Of a stretch of DNA of 64,000 bases, positions 10,427 through 20,582 are shown piece after piece; within the stretch, counting starts at the first letter, position 1; each line of letters begins with the position of its first letter. The position numbers and the translations under genes are program-made. The notes under the pieces are model-generated. The model saw nothing but the letters and a program-made list of their open reading frames with translations, did not search any database and was not told where the DNA came from. Origin of the DNA: Gari tellinella (lineage: Eukaryota > Mollusca > Bivalvia > Cardiida > Psammobiidae); NCBI GenBank assembly GCA_922989275.2, contig OV277864.1, positions 21,959,550 through 22,023,549 on the forward strand. The letters are read 5' to 3'.

Positions 10427-11621
10427 TACTCAATTCCAAAAGAAACTGTGCACTTTTGTTTTTCAAAATATTTTTATATCTAGAAGACGTATCCTTTTAT
10501 GATTTCGCACACAATAATTCATGTTTATTTGCCATCCATCGATAAGACAATTACTACCTAGTGTGAAGAGACTTTGAGTTTATTGGGAAAAAACGTCATT
10601 TTGCATGCGTTGCACGTGCAGCTCAAGGAAAATGCATATGCCACCGAAAACGTGCATGAGTACATGTATAATAAGTATGTCTTATACAAACAAAAAACAC
10701 ATTTTACTTCCCATCGGTACACAACGAACTTGCTGAGGTTGTATGACAATAGGCAAATTAGAGTCTTTGCAATGCTTGTTTAAAACTACAACGTCACTAA
10801 CGTGAGTAGGACGTCAGGATACTAAAGAAACACAATCATTCGGTTGCTCAAACGTTTTCAACACCTAAGTGAAGTGGCAGATCGCCGCAGATAGTACAAA
10901 GATACACAGGACAGCAGTTCAACAAGCTAATTTGTTGACGTCGTTTTCAAACAGCGTCTAGTTCTACAAGACGGTATTGTATCAGTTGACAGACCATATT
11001 GTGTTGACTTCGGAAAGCTCGGGCACCCATCCGGGCTATGGGACCCTTTGTGGGACAGATATTAGCAGCACGTCGTTGGGCTGCTCGTTTGCATCGAGCA
11101 TGACGTCGTTTCCGTTTTGGACAATAGTACTAGACTCGTGCTTTTTAGGTCTAATAATATTCTTAGTCGCCATGATGCTCGCACGCGGCACTTTAGGAGA
11201 AAATATCTTATGGACTCTGCAAATGCCCTATTTCAGGGAAAGGACACCATTTCATTCCCGACGCGGTTATTAGACGTCACGCAAGGTCTACGCGATGTCT
11301 CATTATCGCTTGCATCATGAGCAAAGATGTACACATACGAGAATGACAAAATGTTTCTTAACATTACAACTAAACCTACATAAAATTACCAACTGAACAT
11401 GGTCGAATTTTCAGAGTTACTTTGCAACTTTGATTTTAACACTTAACCTGTTCTCGTTTAAAAAACAACCATCTTAAACGACAACATCACAAAATCTGAA
11501 GTAACTGCCATATTGTTCGTGAACTGATCTAAATTTTAGTACCAAATAAATAGGCTTTTAGGAAAATAGTCAATGAATAAATACAGAAAATAAAGTGCAC
11601 AGTTTCTTTTGGAATTGAGTA
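10427..11621 (+). mobile_element. Mariner-like transposon, decayed
   Basis: Perfect 28-bp inverted repeats (CTCAATTCCAAAAGAAACTG then TGCACTTT) at 10429-10456 and 11592-11619 are flanked by TA on both sides. The total of 1195 bp is the usual size of a complete mariner/IS630-type element. Inside is a decayed transposase reading frame on the plus strand (see 10838-11320). The MITE at 46037-46550 has a related TIR (CTCAGTGCAAAAAGAAACGC). Confidence 0.85.
10838..11320 (+). pseudogene. Mariner/IS630-type transposase, broken
   Basis: One reading frame runs across the middle of the element with three internal stops (about 10892, 10928 and 11063) before a final TGA. Its start, IRLLKRFQHLSEVADRRR, resembles the helix-turn-helix region of mariner transposases (the known pattern is ..RLLQRFQ..G...DR.RSGRPR). 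The last part, HDARTRHFRRKYL and then SFPTRLLDVT, sits where intact relatives have a DNARPH motif and a WP..SPDLNP motif, but catalytic residues are lost. The frame is shorter than the usual roughly 340 codons, so an internal deletion is likely. A 98-codon frame (10977-11273) overlaps in another phase and has a chance hydrophobic run. Confidence 0.6.
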
Positions 11622-12083
11622 CAGTTACTAGCAATTGTCTGAGTTATACTTTCCATTTCGATTACAAAATATTATCAAAATGGCAAACAGTTTTGATTTA
11701 GACGAAACGCCGAAGTATTTGGCCTATTGTCTGGATCCTAACTGTTTGATCTATTCATAAAACTCAATTTCAATACAGTTTTTAAGTTTAAAAAAGCACG
11801 ATAAAAACCAAGAAAAAAGGGATTGCAGCGTTATCGGTCAAATGTAGTGAAGCCAATTATCTGCCGTAACTATGCATACTATTTATTTGCAAACAGTTTT
11901 CATCCTGATAAGACGACGCATCACGCGGCGTGTGATCCGTACTCATACTGTTTGAAACTGTTTCCAATATTTCTTAAGTAAAACTACATACAATTTAAAG
12001 ATGAGAAATAAAAGCAAACGACAATTGTTTAAATCTGGTGATTTCATGACAGAGAAATGGTAAAATGCGATTTCTGAGTGAGT

Positions 12084-12241
12084 TTAACCCATTCTCTCTC
12101 ATTGACGCTTGAAGGTGCGTTTGCAAACAGTTTGGGTCCTGATCAGATGCGGTGTCTGATCAGGATCCAAACTGTTTGACACTCGGTGTTGACGATATTG
12201 AAACGGTGAAGGGGTAAAAAGGTTTGCAGTGAAAGGGTTAA
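12084..12241. mobile_element. MITE-C (paralogue of 760-927)
   Basis: TTAACCCATTCTCTCTCATTG begins and GCAGTGAAAGGGTTAA ends it. The hairpin centre is shortened: GATCAGATGCGGTGTCTGATC replaces the full GACGCCG stem seen in the partner copy. Confidence 0.75.
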
Positions 12242-12654
12242 AATGTGGCCTTTTGTGTGAGGCATGTAACGAAACATTATATTTCATTTTGGATTAAATC
12301 AACATTGTCGCCACATTCTCACAGAATGATAGAACCGATATTATACAAAGGGAAATAAATCGAAACCAAATAAATAAATGATTTATTGAAGGTGTCTGAC
12401 CAGGCAGATTTGTCTTGTTAAATGGAGCAATTCCTGGTGATAAATTGCCCGAATCGGGGGACGCTGTGGAAAAAATATGTGAAGCGGAGATGAATATAAA
12501 GTGATAACAGCCTCCGTGATAATCCCAGGAAGTTTGCAGGTTTTAAATGTAATTATCTTCTAATAGTTTGGAACAATGATAGTCTGGTTATCACATTATG
12601 GTTTGTTGAAACGCAGAATTAGGAAATAGGGTGGTGGTTGTGGTTCTTTCATGC

Positions 12655-12855
12655 TTAAGCCATTTGTGCCCAGTGGATTCTCCCATGTTTATATATTGGA
12701 TTAGTTCATTTTTTATTAAAAGGATGCCTGGTCAAAATTCTCATTTTCATTTTGTTTTATATTGAAATACCTATTCGCAAACAGTGTAGACTTTGATCAG
12801 AGTCTACACTGTTTACCGAAGTCCCATATATGGGATCGTCGACACAAATGGGTAA
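12655..12855 (+). mobile_element. MITE-B, uninterrupted paralogue
   Basis: TTAAGCCATTTGTGCCCAGTG begins it; the right end CACAAATGGGTAAA has lost one T of the TTAA. The arm CACTGTTTACCGAAGTCCC is intact and shows the sequence before the MITE-A insertion found in the paralogue at 1342-1723. Confidence 0.8.
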
Positions 12856-13316
12856 ATAGTTTGTGTAAATAGTTTGGAATAAAATCAGTCGCTCGACCTG
12901 GCGTCTGATTCCGCTCAAAACCGTTTGCCACTTGTGGTGGCTGTGGTTCTAAATAGTTTGTGCAAATATATGTAGTTTGGAGTGTAAGCAGTCGCTCGAC
13001 CTGGTGCACATTTAAACCATTGCCACTTTTATCATTCTAGGGCATTGAGTTTAAGTATTAATGTTTAGGCCAACTACGGATTCACCGACTATTTGCAGTA
13101 TTATTAAGTGTTTCAAGTTATCTGTATATACGACGTATGATAAACATACAAATGATTTATTTTAATAGTTTCAAACCCTACTATTTAATAATAGCTTCTT
13201 ATAATATACAAAAACAAAGACTGTTCCCGCATTCGTACTTTAATTTCACCGCTAACGTCATACATGTACATCCCGAAAGGTTTTAGATCAGAAATCATAA
13301 ACTGTCGAACCGCGAT
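12856..13316. other. Worn MITE remnants, no gene
   Basis: ATAGTTTGTGTAAATAGTTTGG with CAGTCGCTCGACCTGG occurs twice (about 12855-12930 and 12950-13005), a local direct repeat that ends in part of a hairpin arm. Confidence 0.4.
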
Positions 13317-13508
13317 TACATTTTTACTTTTTGCGAACAGTACGGGTCCTGACCAGACACCGCGTAACACAACGTCTGATCAGGACCAAACCTATTTGAC
13401 ACTCACAAAAATATTTCTTTAGTCATATTACTTAAAATTTAATTTTAGATATCAAAGCAGGCGACAATTGTTTATGGCAAATGACGCCGGGAAAGTGACG
13501 GAGTTAAC
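13317..13508. mobile_element. MITE-C, diverged
   Basis: The hairpin arms GCGAACAGTACGGGTCCTGA and GTCTGATCAGGACC and the subterminal GCAGGCGACAATTG followed by GACGGAGTTAA fit family C. The left TTAA is not clear. Confidence 0.55.
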
Positions 13509-13653
13509 GTACTGCCGAGATGTTTGCTTCTTCTACGAGCGAAGAACCAGCAGACAGTAGTCTATATAATCAAACGTACCACAGACTGGAAATTCTGGCT
13601 AGACAGTTTTATTGCTCCTGTTTACGCTTTCACTGCTAAGTTTTATAGTCTGT

Positions 13654-13904
13654 TTAACCCTTTACCTGATAGCCTATTTCTAGTATTCAAGATAGGTGAC
13701 CACTTAAAGCAGGTTGAAAGTAAAGCAGAATGCGCCCTAAGGCGCATTCTGCTTTACTTTCAGCCTACTTTAAGCTTCCATGTGCTAGAATATTGAAAAT
13801 TTTCCCTATACTATATAATCATGACTGATTAAATTGGAACTGTTTTCTTCAGCGGAGGAATAAATTAAATACGCTAAAAGTCGCTTCTATGGGGAAAGGG
13901 TTAA
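13654..13904. mobile_element. MITE-I with GCGCC hairpin
   Basis: TTAACCCTTTACC begins and GGGGAAAGGGTTAA ends it. The hairpin ACTTAAAGCAGGTTGAAAGT..GAATGCGCC is answered by GGCGCATTCTGC..ACTTTC and GCCTACTTTAAGC, almost perfectly. The outer arm sequence (TTAAAGC, AAAGTAAA, CAGAA) is the family D hairpin, but the ends and target site are those of the TTAA group. Confidence 0.75.
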
Positions 13905-14686
13905 CCCTATTATGGCAAAAATATGGTCTGCATTGATAGTGTCGTCTGCATTTCTTAAAGTCTTTAGGGCTTGTTATGTTGATACGAGTGTCGAATAAGG
14001 TGTAGAACTAAATGTGTCGTACAGAACAAGTTGTTTTGTTAAATTCTAAGTATGTAAAGGGACATAACTGTGGTGTACTCACCAGACAAGAACCAAAGTC
14101 AATAGGCCTCTTTCCTATATGATGATAAAGCTAATTACGAAAGATTGTTTAGAAAAAGCAAAGAGAAGTTAAGTTATCATCCGGAAACCATAACGCTTAA
14201 TGTCATTATTTAAATTACACACACAACAAGATTGAAAACTAACCTACGCGATACCAAGTTCCAGAGAAACGTCATTTGATTGACAAGGCCTGAAGAACCC
14301 GACCGACAGCTTCCAATGGAAGCGTTCAATATGTTTGTTTGTGTAATTTAAAAGTTTAAAATTTAGCATTATAAACGATACCAAACAGTTGAATATCCAC
14401 AAGAAAACCCGGCAACAAGTTTGAGCCGTACCATTTTAAGTACATGTATGTAAAGAGGCATAGCTGCAGGAAATTTCAGTGAAAACAAAATACCATGCAT
14501 GATAGGAAAGCTAAATATAAAATGTAGTTACAAAAGTTAAAACTTAACTAAGGTTATTGTCTTGAAACTAGATTTTGTTTTTCTAAAAAAAAGGAATTAC
14601 AGTATGTAAATAGGTATAACTGCAACAAAATCATCGGACCGAAACCACTAATCAAATTGTATTTTCCATGTACACTGAGAAAGTGG
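13905..14686. other. Interval with a diffuse repeated motif
   Basis: It begins with a family C-like TTAACCC..GTCGTCTGCATTTC run. TATGTAAAGGGACATAACTG (14050), TATGTAAAGAGGCATAGCTG (14447) and TATGTAAATAGGTATAACTG (14604) recur at irregular spacing, suggesting an old tandem or dispersed repeat. No exon is seen. Confidence 0.4.
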
Positions 14687-14936
14687 TACAGTGGAGAATC
14701 TGTTATTCTTTCCCGATAAACGCCTTTACGCTAAAATTATTTTTTCTTTTACAAACAGTTTGGAGCCAGATCAGACGCCGGGTAACCCGGCGTCTGATCA
14801 GGCTCCAAACTGTTTGCCACTAAGATAAACATGAAATATCAGAATTGTCCAAAAGTTGTTCTTTTCTACGTTTTAGCGCTTTGCGTTTGCGTACGTTTGC
14901 GTTTAAACGGGAAAGAATAACAGATTCTCCACTGTA
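14687..14936 (-). mobile_element. MITE-A, intact
   Basis: A 250-bp copy flanked by TA. The inner sequence next to the hairpin is ATTTTTTCTTTTACAAACAG, the same variant as the copy at 42069-42318, so these two belong to one subfamily. Confidence 0.9.
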
Positions 14937-15798
14937 CTCAACCTTTAATCATAAGCACAATGGCTTCTCTAGTGTCGCGACCGATACCGTAAAGGTAACA
15001 GTTACATGTACTGTTTTTTATTTGCAAACAGTGTTAATCCCGATATAGACTGCCAATGTTTATCACTTTGCAATACATCACATCAAACAACCCTAGATAG
15101 TCATACATGTACTAAACGTAACTGGAGCCTGAATTGTCCGTATATGTTTCAAAGGTGAATGAGTAAAAGCTATTCAAATATTGGACGTAGCTCGGCTTCG
15201 GTGATTTTTGAAATTCGTAAGCGAAATTGCCTTCATGCTTATGTTTACAGGCAGTTGACCTTCGGTGCCTCGATTTAATTTTAGCCGAAATGTACCAGAA
15301 TGTCTACCGATAAAGTTCGATATTTCAAGCTCGCTTAAAATCAGATGAACGCATGATTTAAAATTAAAACATATATTTTCTACGTTTTTACTGTATTTGT
15401 TACAATGTATGTTTACAACTCTGCGTTGCCCTGGATACAATAGTTATTTGCAAGTACTTTGAATCCTGACCAGACATCCCGTTACACGGCGTTTGATCTA
15501 AACTGCCAAATCAAAATAACAAAATGAATTAATTTTGATTTTTAAAATGAGACCACAATTGTTTGAAACTAATGACGTCATGGCAGTTACGGGTTTAAGA
15601 AAATGCGCATACTAAGACAACGCGGCGTTTCATAAAGCAAGCACATGACGGCAGTTGAATGATGCTGAATCTTCGTAAAGGAAAAAAACAAAACAGCAAC
15701 ATTAAATGCTTTGAATAATTTATTTCTGAAGACCTCCATATCACTCTGATAGTGTTTCGAAAGGCAGTCTATTAAATCATTGAGATCTATGGCGCTGG
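14937..15798. other. No gene recognised; C-type core fragment
   Basis: TTTGAATCCTGACCAGACATCC and GGCGTTTGATC near 15459-15500 are a worn family C core, followed by GACCACAATTG..GTCATGGCAGTTACGGG. The 88-codon minus-strand frame at 15174-15440 has no recognisable domain. Confidence 0.4.
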
Positions 15799-16048
15799 TA
15801 CAGTGGAGAATCTGTTATTCTTTCCCGTTTAAACGCAAACGTACGCAAACGCAAAACACTAAAACGTAGAAAAGTAAAGTTTTTAGACAATTCTGATAAC
15901 TCATGTTTATCTTGGTGGCAAACAGTTTGGAGCCTGATCAGACGCCGGGTTACCCGGCGTCTGATCTGGCTCCAAACTGTTTGCACTGCAAATAATAGTT
16001 TAAGCGTAAACGCGTTTATTGGGAAAGAATAACAGATTCTCCACTGTA
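15799..16048 (+). mobile_element. MITE-A, intact
   Basis: A 250-bp copy. The palindrome at 15918-15984 is nearly perfect: arms of about 30 bp around GCCGGGTTACCCGGC, with one arm reading GCCTGATCAG and the other CTGATCTGGC. Confidence 0.92.
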
Positions 16049-16411
16049 GGAGTTCAGGTTTACCCTTAACGTACTAAGAACTGACATTTAAAAATATGTG
16101 GATCTTAACTCAACACAAATAACTCATTTGGTGTTGAAGTTCAACTTAATTTGGCACCCATGATGATTTTTCAAAATTTAAATTGTTCTAATAGTTAAGT
16201 TTGAAACAAAAACAGTGTTAACGTTTTTAAAGCATGTGACAGTTCCGCACAATAAGTGTTAAGTGCATATGTCAGTATATGTTAGTGAGTAGGGTGTGGA
16301 AAATGTTTAGTTATATTGACTCCAAGCGCACGTGATACAAATCAAACAACGCTTCAATTTGATATTCGTTAATGCCTTACTTCCATGTGCCTCTAGAACT
16401 TTTGCCGCTAT

Positions 16412-16614
16412 ACAATGGACATGACGTTATTTCTTCCCAGTTGAAGCGTTTGTGCTAAGGTTATTACGTTCATTGCAAACACTTAGGAGCTAGATCAGAC
16501 GCATGGCATCTTATCAGACCTCCAACTATTCAAAACATTTTGTAAAGATTTGAAAGAGTGTGAATGTTGCGTTTGTATCGTTTAAATAGGAACGAATAAC
16601 ATCTTCAACAGTGC
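16412..16614 (-). repeat. Degenerate MITE-A
   Basis: GACGTTATTTCTTCCCAG, GCAAACACTTAGGAGCTAGATC and GGAACGAATAACATCTTC appear in family A order. The hairpin centre is lost. Confidence 0.55.
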
Positions 16615-16650
16615 ATATTTTGTGTGATGACCTTTTTACATACTGTTATA

Positions 16651-16880
16651 TTAACCAATGTATGCCCACGATCCCATATTATGGGACATTGGCAAACAGT
16701 GTAGACGTTGATCAGACGCCGCATGATGTGGCGTCTGATCAGAGTTACACTGTTTGCTGATAGGAATTTCAATATAAAACACAATGAAAATGAAAATTTT
16801 ATCATGTATCCCTTTGATAAAAAAAATGGGCTAAACAAATATATAAACATGGAAGAATCCATTGGGCGCAAATGGGTTAA
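16651..16880 (-). mobile_element. MITE-B with full hairpin
   Basis: TTAACCAATGTATGCCCACG begins and GGGCGCAAATGGGTTAA ends it. The hairpin reads GACGCCGCATGATGTGGCGTC at its centre, where both sides of the stem have changed relative to other copies. Confidence 0.85.
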
Positions 16881-17232
16881 TATCATTGTTAGTATAGCTT
16901 CTGCTTTAAATAAATCAAATACGGTTGATGCACGCTTGGATGCAAATAAAGACAAGTGCCGATTAGTTGATCTACGCCATGTGACGAGTTATCGTAAACC
17001 TCTTTAAACATGAGATACTCTGCGTAGTATAACTACTGCAACTACATGTATACTATTATTTACGGTACTTGCATTTATTGCACAGTCATTTGTCACAGAA
17101 ATGCAAACTGGATTGCAAAACAGTATAGACCATGATCAAATGTCTCATTGTTCCCTCATTCAGGAGCAGTCTGATCAGGGTCCTCATTATTTTAGCATGC
17201 CAGTCTGTTCGAGCTAGTTCCGACTATATGTT

Positions 17233-17545
17233 CACTGGTATACATCGTACAGCGGATGTTGCTCCAAAGTGATACGGAATCCATGGTGAATTGATGTCAA
17301 CAATGTCAGGCCAGGTAAGAAATACGTCTATTACACAATTATTGCAACACATAAGTATTAAACGTTTAATCGAACCGAATCAGAACTAATTTCTGCCTGT
17401 CGCAAACAAGCCTCTTCTGTTACAAACGTCGAATGGTCCGTGAATTATGAGAGTTTAGTCTGCCCTATCACTATCAACGTGTGCCGAGTTTGCACAAATT
17501 GACTGAATATGTGCAATATATACAATTAAAATATAATTGTTTTCA
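17233..17545 (+). repeat. Left long TIR with splice donor
   Basis: This is the left arm of the inverted pair. It contains CAGGCCAG|GTAAGAAA at 17314/17315, a good splice donor. It would join to the acceptor at 17750 just before the zinc-finger start codon, so the TIR probably holds the promoter and 5' untranslated exon. In the right arm the same place reads CCAGGCCAGAAAT, so the donor is lost or never existed there. Confidence 0.8.
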
Positions 17546-17643
17546 CTGGATCGATGGCAAATAACTGCATGCATTTGTAATATCTCACAGTATTGGCTAA
17601 AATGATCTACAGTTTGCAAATTTGAACAATTTATTGCAATATT

Positions 17644-17715
17644 ACTGTACTGCGTCTTGAAATACGTGTGTACTGTTTCTTGCAGAGGCTGTGATATTAA
17701 CTGTACTGCTTCTTG
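17644..17715. repeat. Subterminal repeats, left side
   Basis: ACTGTACTGCGTCTT (17644) and ACTGTACTGCTTCTT (17700) are inverted copies of AAGAYGCRGTACAGT found three times near the right TIR. Such subterminal repeats are commonly transposase-binding sites in hAT and CACTA elements (established for those families); a similar role here is inference. Confidence 0.65.
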
Positions 17716-17757
17716 TTAATACTAATTGACCGTTCTTCGTCTATTTTCAGGTCAACT

Positions 17758-18069
17758 ATGGATTACAAGTGTGCTTACTGCTCAGATTCATCCCAAACAT
17801 TTAGAGGAATAATTGGACACACCAAAGAAAACCATCCAAGTAGAGAAATAAAAATTCGTATTGTTGAAAACAACAAAATAAAGACAACAAATTTTAAAAT
17901 TATCCCTGATTTATGTCGTGAGCAAGGACGGTTAATTAGTGTAAATGACTTAGAGAGAAAAATACACTTATCAAGAGAAGGCACGATCCCGAAAGACAGT
18001 CCACGGAAAAAAATATTGAAAGTAAACGACAGTGTAAAAAAAGATTACCAATCAAGCTGTAATTTTTAG
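17758..18069 (+). CDS. C2H2 zinc-finger protein of the long-TIR element
   Basis: The exon starts after a strong acceptor (TCTATTTTCAG at 17750) and opens with ATG at 17758, giving 103 codons to TAG. Residues 5-26 form one C2H2 finger: C5-x2-C8-x12-H21-x4-H26, with the usual aromatic F at 15. The remainder is lysine-rich and polar. I chose ATG 17758 over the upstream in-frame start at 17713 because that start lies in the presumed intron. The gene probably continues by splicing to the segment at 18860-19971, since a single finger alone is unusual for a whole protein. It could bind the subterminal repeats. Not identified by name. Confidence 0.55.
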   Translation: MDYKCAYCSDSSQTFRGIIGHTKENHPSREIKIRIVENNKIKTTNFKIIPDLCREQGRLISVNDLERKIHLSREGTIPKDSPRKKILKVNDSVKKDYQSSCNF

Positions 18070-18859
18070 GTTATGAATCATTACCAGAAGAAACAAACAG
18101 CGACTGTCAAAATATGCTGAACAGCAAAAATAACTATACATATGTAAAGTTAATGAATAATTACAATCGGTATACAAGAGCGTACATTTTGTCCTTCTTT
18201 CCTATATTTGATTAACGCCTGCCATTTTTAGTACTGCAATTTTGAAATCGGTCAACCGTTAAGCCACAGGGTATTGTTAAGCCGTTTTCCACGAATCGCA
18301 CGTGCGCGTTTCATAAAAACTCCACGTGATGTCATTGGCTTTATTGACGAAACAGAAACAGGAAAAACAGTATTTTATTAAAATTAAAGAGTTAATCTGA
18401 TGGCTAGACCAAACCAAATACAGCACGAACGCGCCATTAGCATGCTTACAGTGTATGTATAATATACGCATAAATGAGATTGCACGGACATTTGTATGCA
18501 CACGGGCATCTATCCATTCGCTGCACAGCAGATCCAACGTTACTTTGATTTTATGCGTAGACGTCTAGTGTCAGCGGAGGACATATTCCATACTAGACTT
18601 TCATACAAGAGTGGATATTAGCTACACATTACTGGATATAAACTTGAATTGTTTCACCAATATTGTTGTGCCAAAAATATGGCATTTGTGGATTTTTACT
18701 TTTGATACTAACAGTCTTTAAAAGCAATGCCGTAACATTATACTTCAATAGATTTTCATAAAATTTCATAAAATGAGTTGAAATTGAATACTGTTTGACT
18801 TCTTGTAATTTCTGTTATGAATTTTAAACATACATTAAAATAAAAACACATTATTTCTC

Positions 18860-19971
18860 ATGTATAGTTTCGTTTGCTGTTATTGCTTCGACAAGTTGAG
18901 CTCCTTCTTCCTACCGTTGTTGATACTCTGCAAAATGCCGGTAGACTTCATGCGTATTTTGCCTTTAAACCGGCTTCTTGCTGAAAGCAGATTTTCCGTT
19001 AACAACATTGCTGTTTTATTATTTCTTGATTTGGTGCGATGGTACGATTTGGACGAAACAACCATGATAAACGACCCCGATATTAAGGGTGTATCAAACC
19101 CATAAGCGAATTTTTCAAAGTATCTAACTTTTTTTCTTTCATGTATATTTAGAAAGAGCTGTTTAATAATATGATACATGGAAAAAAAGGAAAAAATCAT
19201 ATGTTGGTGCGCTTTATTTGGCACTACGGCAATTTGGAAAAGATGTGTCAAATTCAGACTTTTTCTCAAATTTTGTCAAAGCTTCAGTAAATTCTATTTC
19301 AGAGAAAAAACAAAACATGGTAATTTTGTTTTTCATTATGTATTTAATGTCTGTGGAAGTATTTTGACATAAAGACTCTAAATCAATACCAAACAGGCAC
19401 CAGATTTGAAAAATATGAATATCTGAATCAACAACATGGTTTTTATGGGTAATTATACTTTTTTACAACAAAAAATTATGAGAAATAGTAAAAATAATAA
19501 TAATTCTAGTATCTTACTTTTTCTTAAATCCTACCAGATGAAAAAATCCAAATGAAGGCAATTCAAAATATGAAAAGAAATTGATAGGTTAGTGATAAAA
19601 AATTTGAGTTATGGAGGAAAAAGGAGTTATCTCCCTTAATAAGTACCATATCGTAAATTTTGTGTAAATTTTACATGGCCGTGGAGCCAAACGTTGTTCA
19701 CCAAAATTTACACTTTTTACAAATTCATCATAAGAGTGTTTAAATATACTTTGAAAAATTCCCAAACTCATGAGTTTGATACACCCTTAAGTTATTTTGG
19801 GTAACAGGCTTAAAATTGTTTAAGGGGCGTTTTCTGAGGTTTATGGGTGGCCCAAAGAAACAAATTCAAGGGACAGAAAATGAAATTACTCCCGAACGTT
19901 ATGCACCAGGGACATCAAACATCAATTTCATCGTACAAGATTTACTGATTGTATTTTCCAAGACATGCTAG
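18860..19971 (+). pseudogene. Second coding segment of the long-TIR element, interrupted
   Basis: The left part (about 18860-19082) encodes LPLNRLLAESRFS and FLDLVRWYDLDETT-like sequence. At 19083 a TTAA-flanked element breaks it. Immediately after the insertion (19791) the same frame continues with LFWVTGLKLFKGRFLRFMG and stays open for about 60 codons to TAG at 19969-19971. The continuity across the single TTAA target shows the insertion hit a coding exon. The pattern resembles multi-copy uncharacterised invertebrate proteins that combine an N-terminal C2H2 finger with an L.KLFKG-like segment (from memory, not checked). No catalytic triad is recognisable. Confidence 0.55.
19083..19790. mobile_element. 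708-bp piggyBac-like non-autonomous element
   Basis: TTAA at 19083-19086 and 19787-19790 flank inverted repeats: GGGTGTATCAAAC at the left and GTTTGATACACCC at the right. A further inner match (GAATTTTTCAAAGTAT) extends the TIR to about 40 bp with a small gap. TTAA targets and GGG/CCC ends are diagnostic of piggyBac-type transposition. The interior is AT-rich without a transposase. Confidence 0.8.
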
Positions 19972-20410
19972 TCCGACTCTTTCACCATTGAGCCACGGCG
20001 ACTTCATTGAAATTCGGTTCGTTAGTTAGTTATATAATTGTGAAACTAATTATGTACTTACATGTACGCTAGTTTTGGTACCCACATGTAAAGTGATCAT
20101 GTATATCTCAAATATAGATTTTGAATAGATATTAATGTTTTCCACGTTTTTGCGATGAAGAACGTAGGTAATAATGTCTTAAACAGTACCCTCAGTCGTT
20201 TGTAGTGACGTTACCCCACCCCGAAGTTGACCCAATTTCACGAAGCAACTTATACACAAACGTCGGCTCAAAAGCCTCAGCTAAACGTATTTTCCTAAAG
20301 GAAAGGTTAGATACTAATTTTACTTAGCGAAAATACGTAGAATGTTTCAGATTACGGGTCCAGGTCTAATTTTCGATACATTTCTTTCAGATTTACTAAT
20401 TGTATTTTCC

Positions 20411-20481
20411 AAGATGCAGTACAGTAGAAATGCAAGATGCGGTACAGTAAACTGTCACCTGCTTGCAAGACGCGGTACAGT
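20411..20481. repeat. Subterminal repeats, right side
   Basis: AAGATGCAGTACAGT (20411), AAGATGCGGTACAGT (20434) and AAGACGCGGTACAGT (20467) are three copies of the same 15-mer, inverted relative to the two copies near the left TIR. Confidence 0.7.
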
Positions 20482-20582
20482 GATGGTAGAATGAAATGGC
20501 CAAATTTACAAAACGTGCAACTGTTTCGATAACACGAGGAGAAAATCCTAATACATAGAGTTACTATCTATCTGTAGAGGAA

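Larger units (their letters stand above)
11797..12855 (+). repeat. Long duplicated segment, copy 2
   Basis: This is the partner of 477-1723. It keeps the same MITE-C and MITE-B at matching positions but has no MITE-A in the MITE-B. Substitutions are scattered at a few percent by eye. The shared homology ends at the MITE-B right end. Confidence 0.85.

Noticed and set aside
10977..11273. 98-codon protein with a membrane segment
   Set aside because: It overlaps the decayed mariner transposase in another phase, lies between the TIRs, and starts from a TTG; the hydrophobic run is probably chance.
17775..17984. Minus-strand frame opposite the zinc-finger exon
   Set aside because: Shadow of the plus-strand C2H2 exon, which has a clear motif and splice acceptor.
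18880..19269. 129-codon minus-strand open frame
   Set aside because: It crosses the junction of the nested TTAA element, whereas the plus-strand frame resumes across that insertion; the plus strand is better supported.
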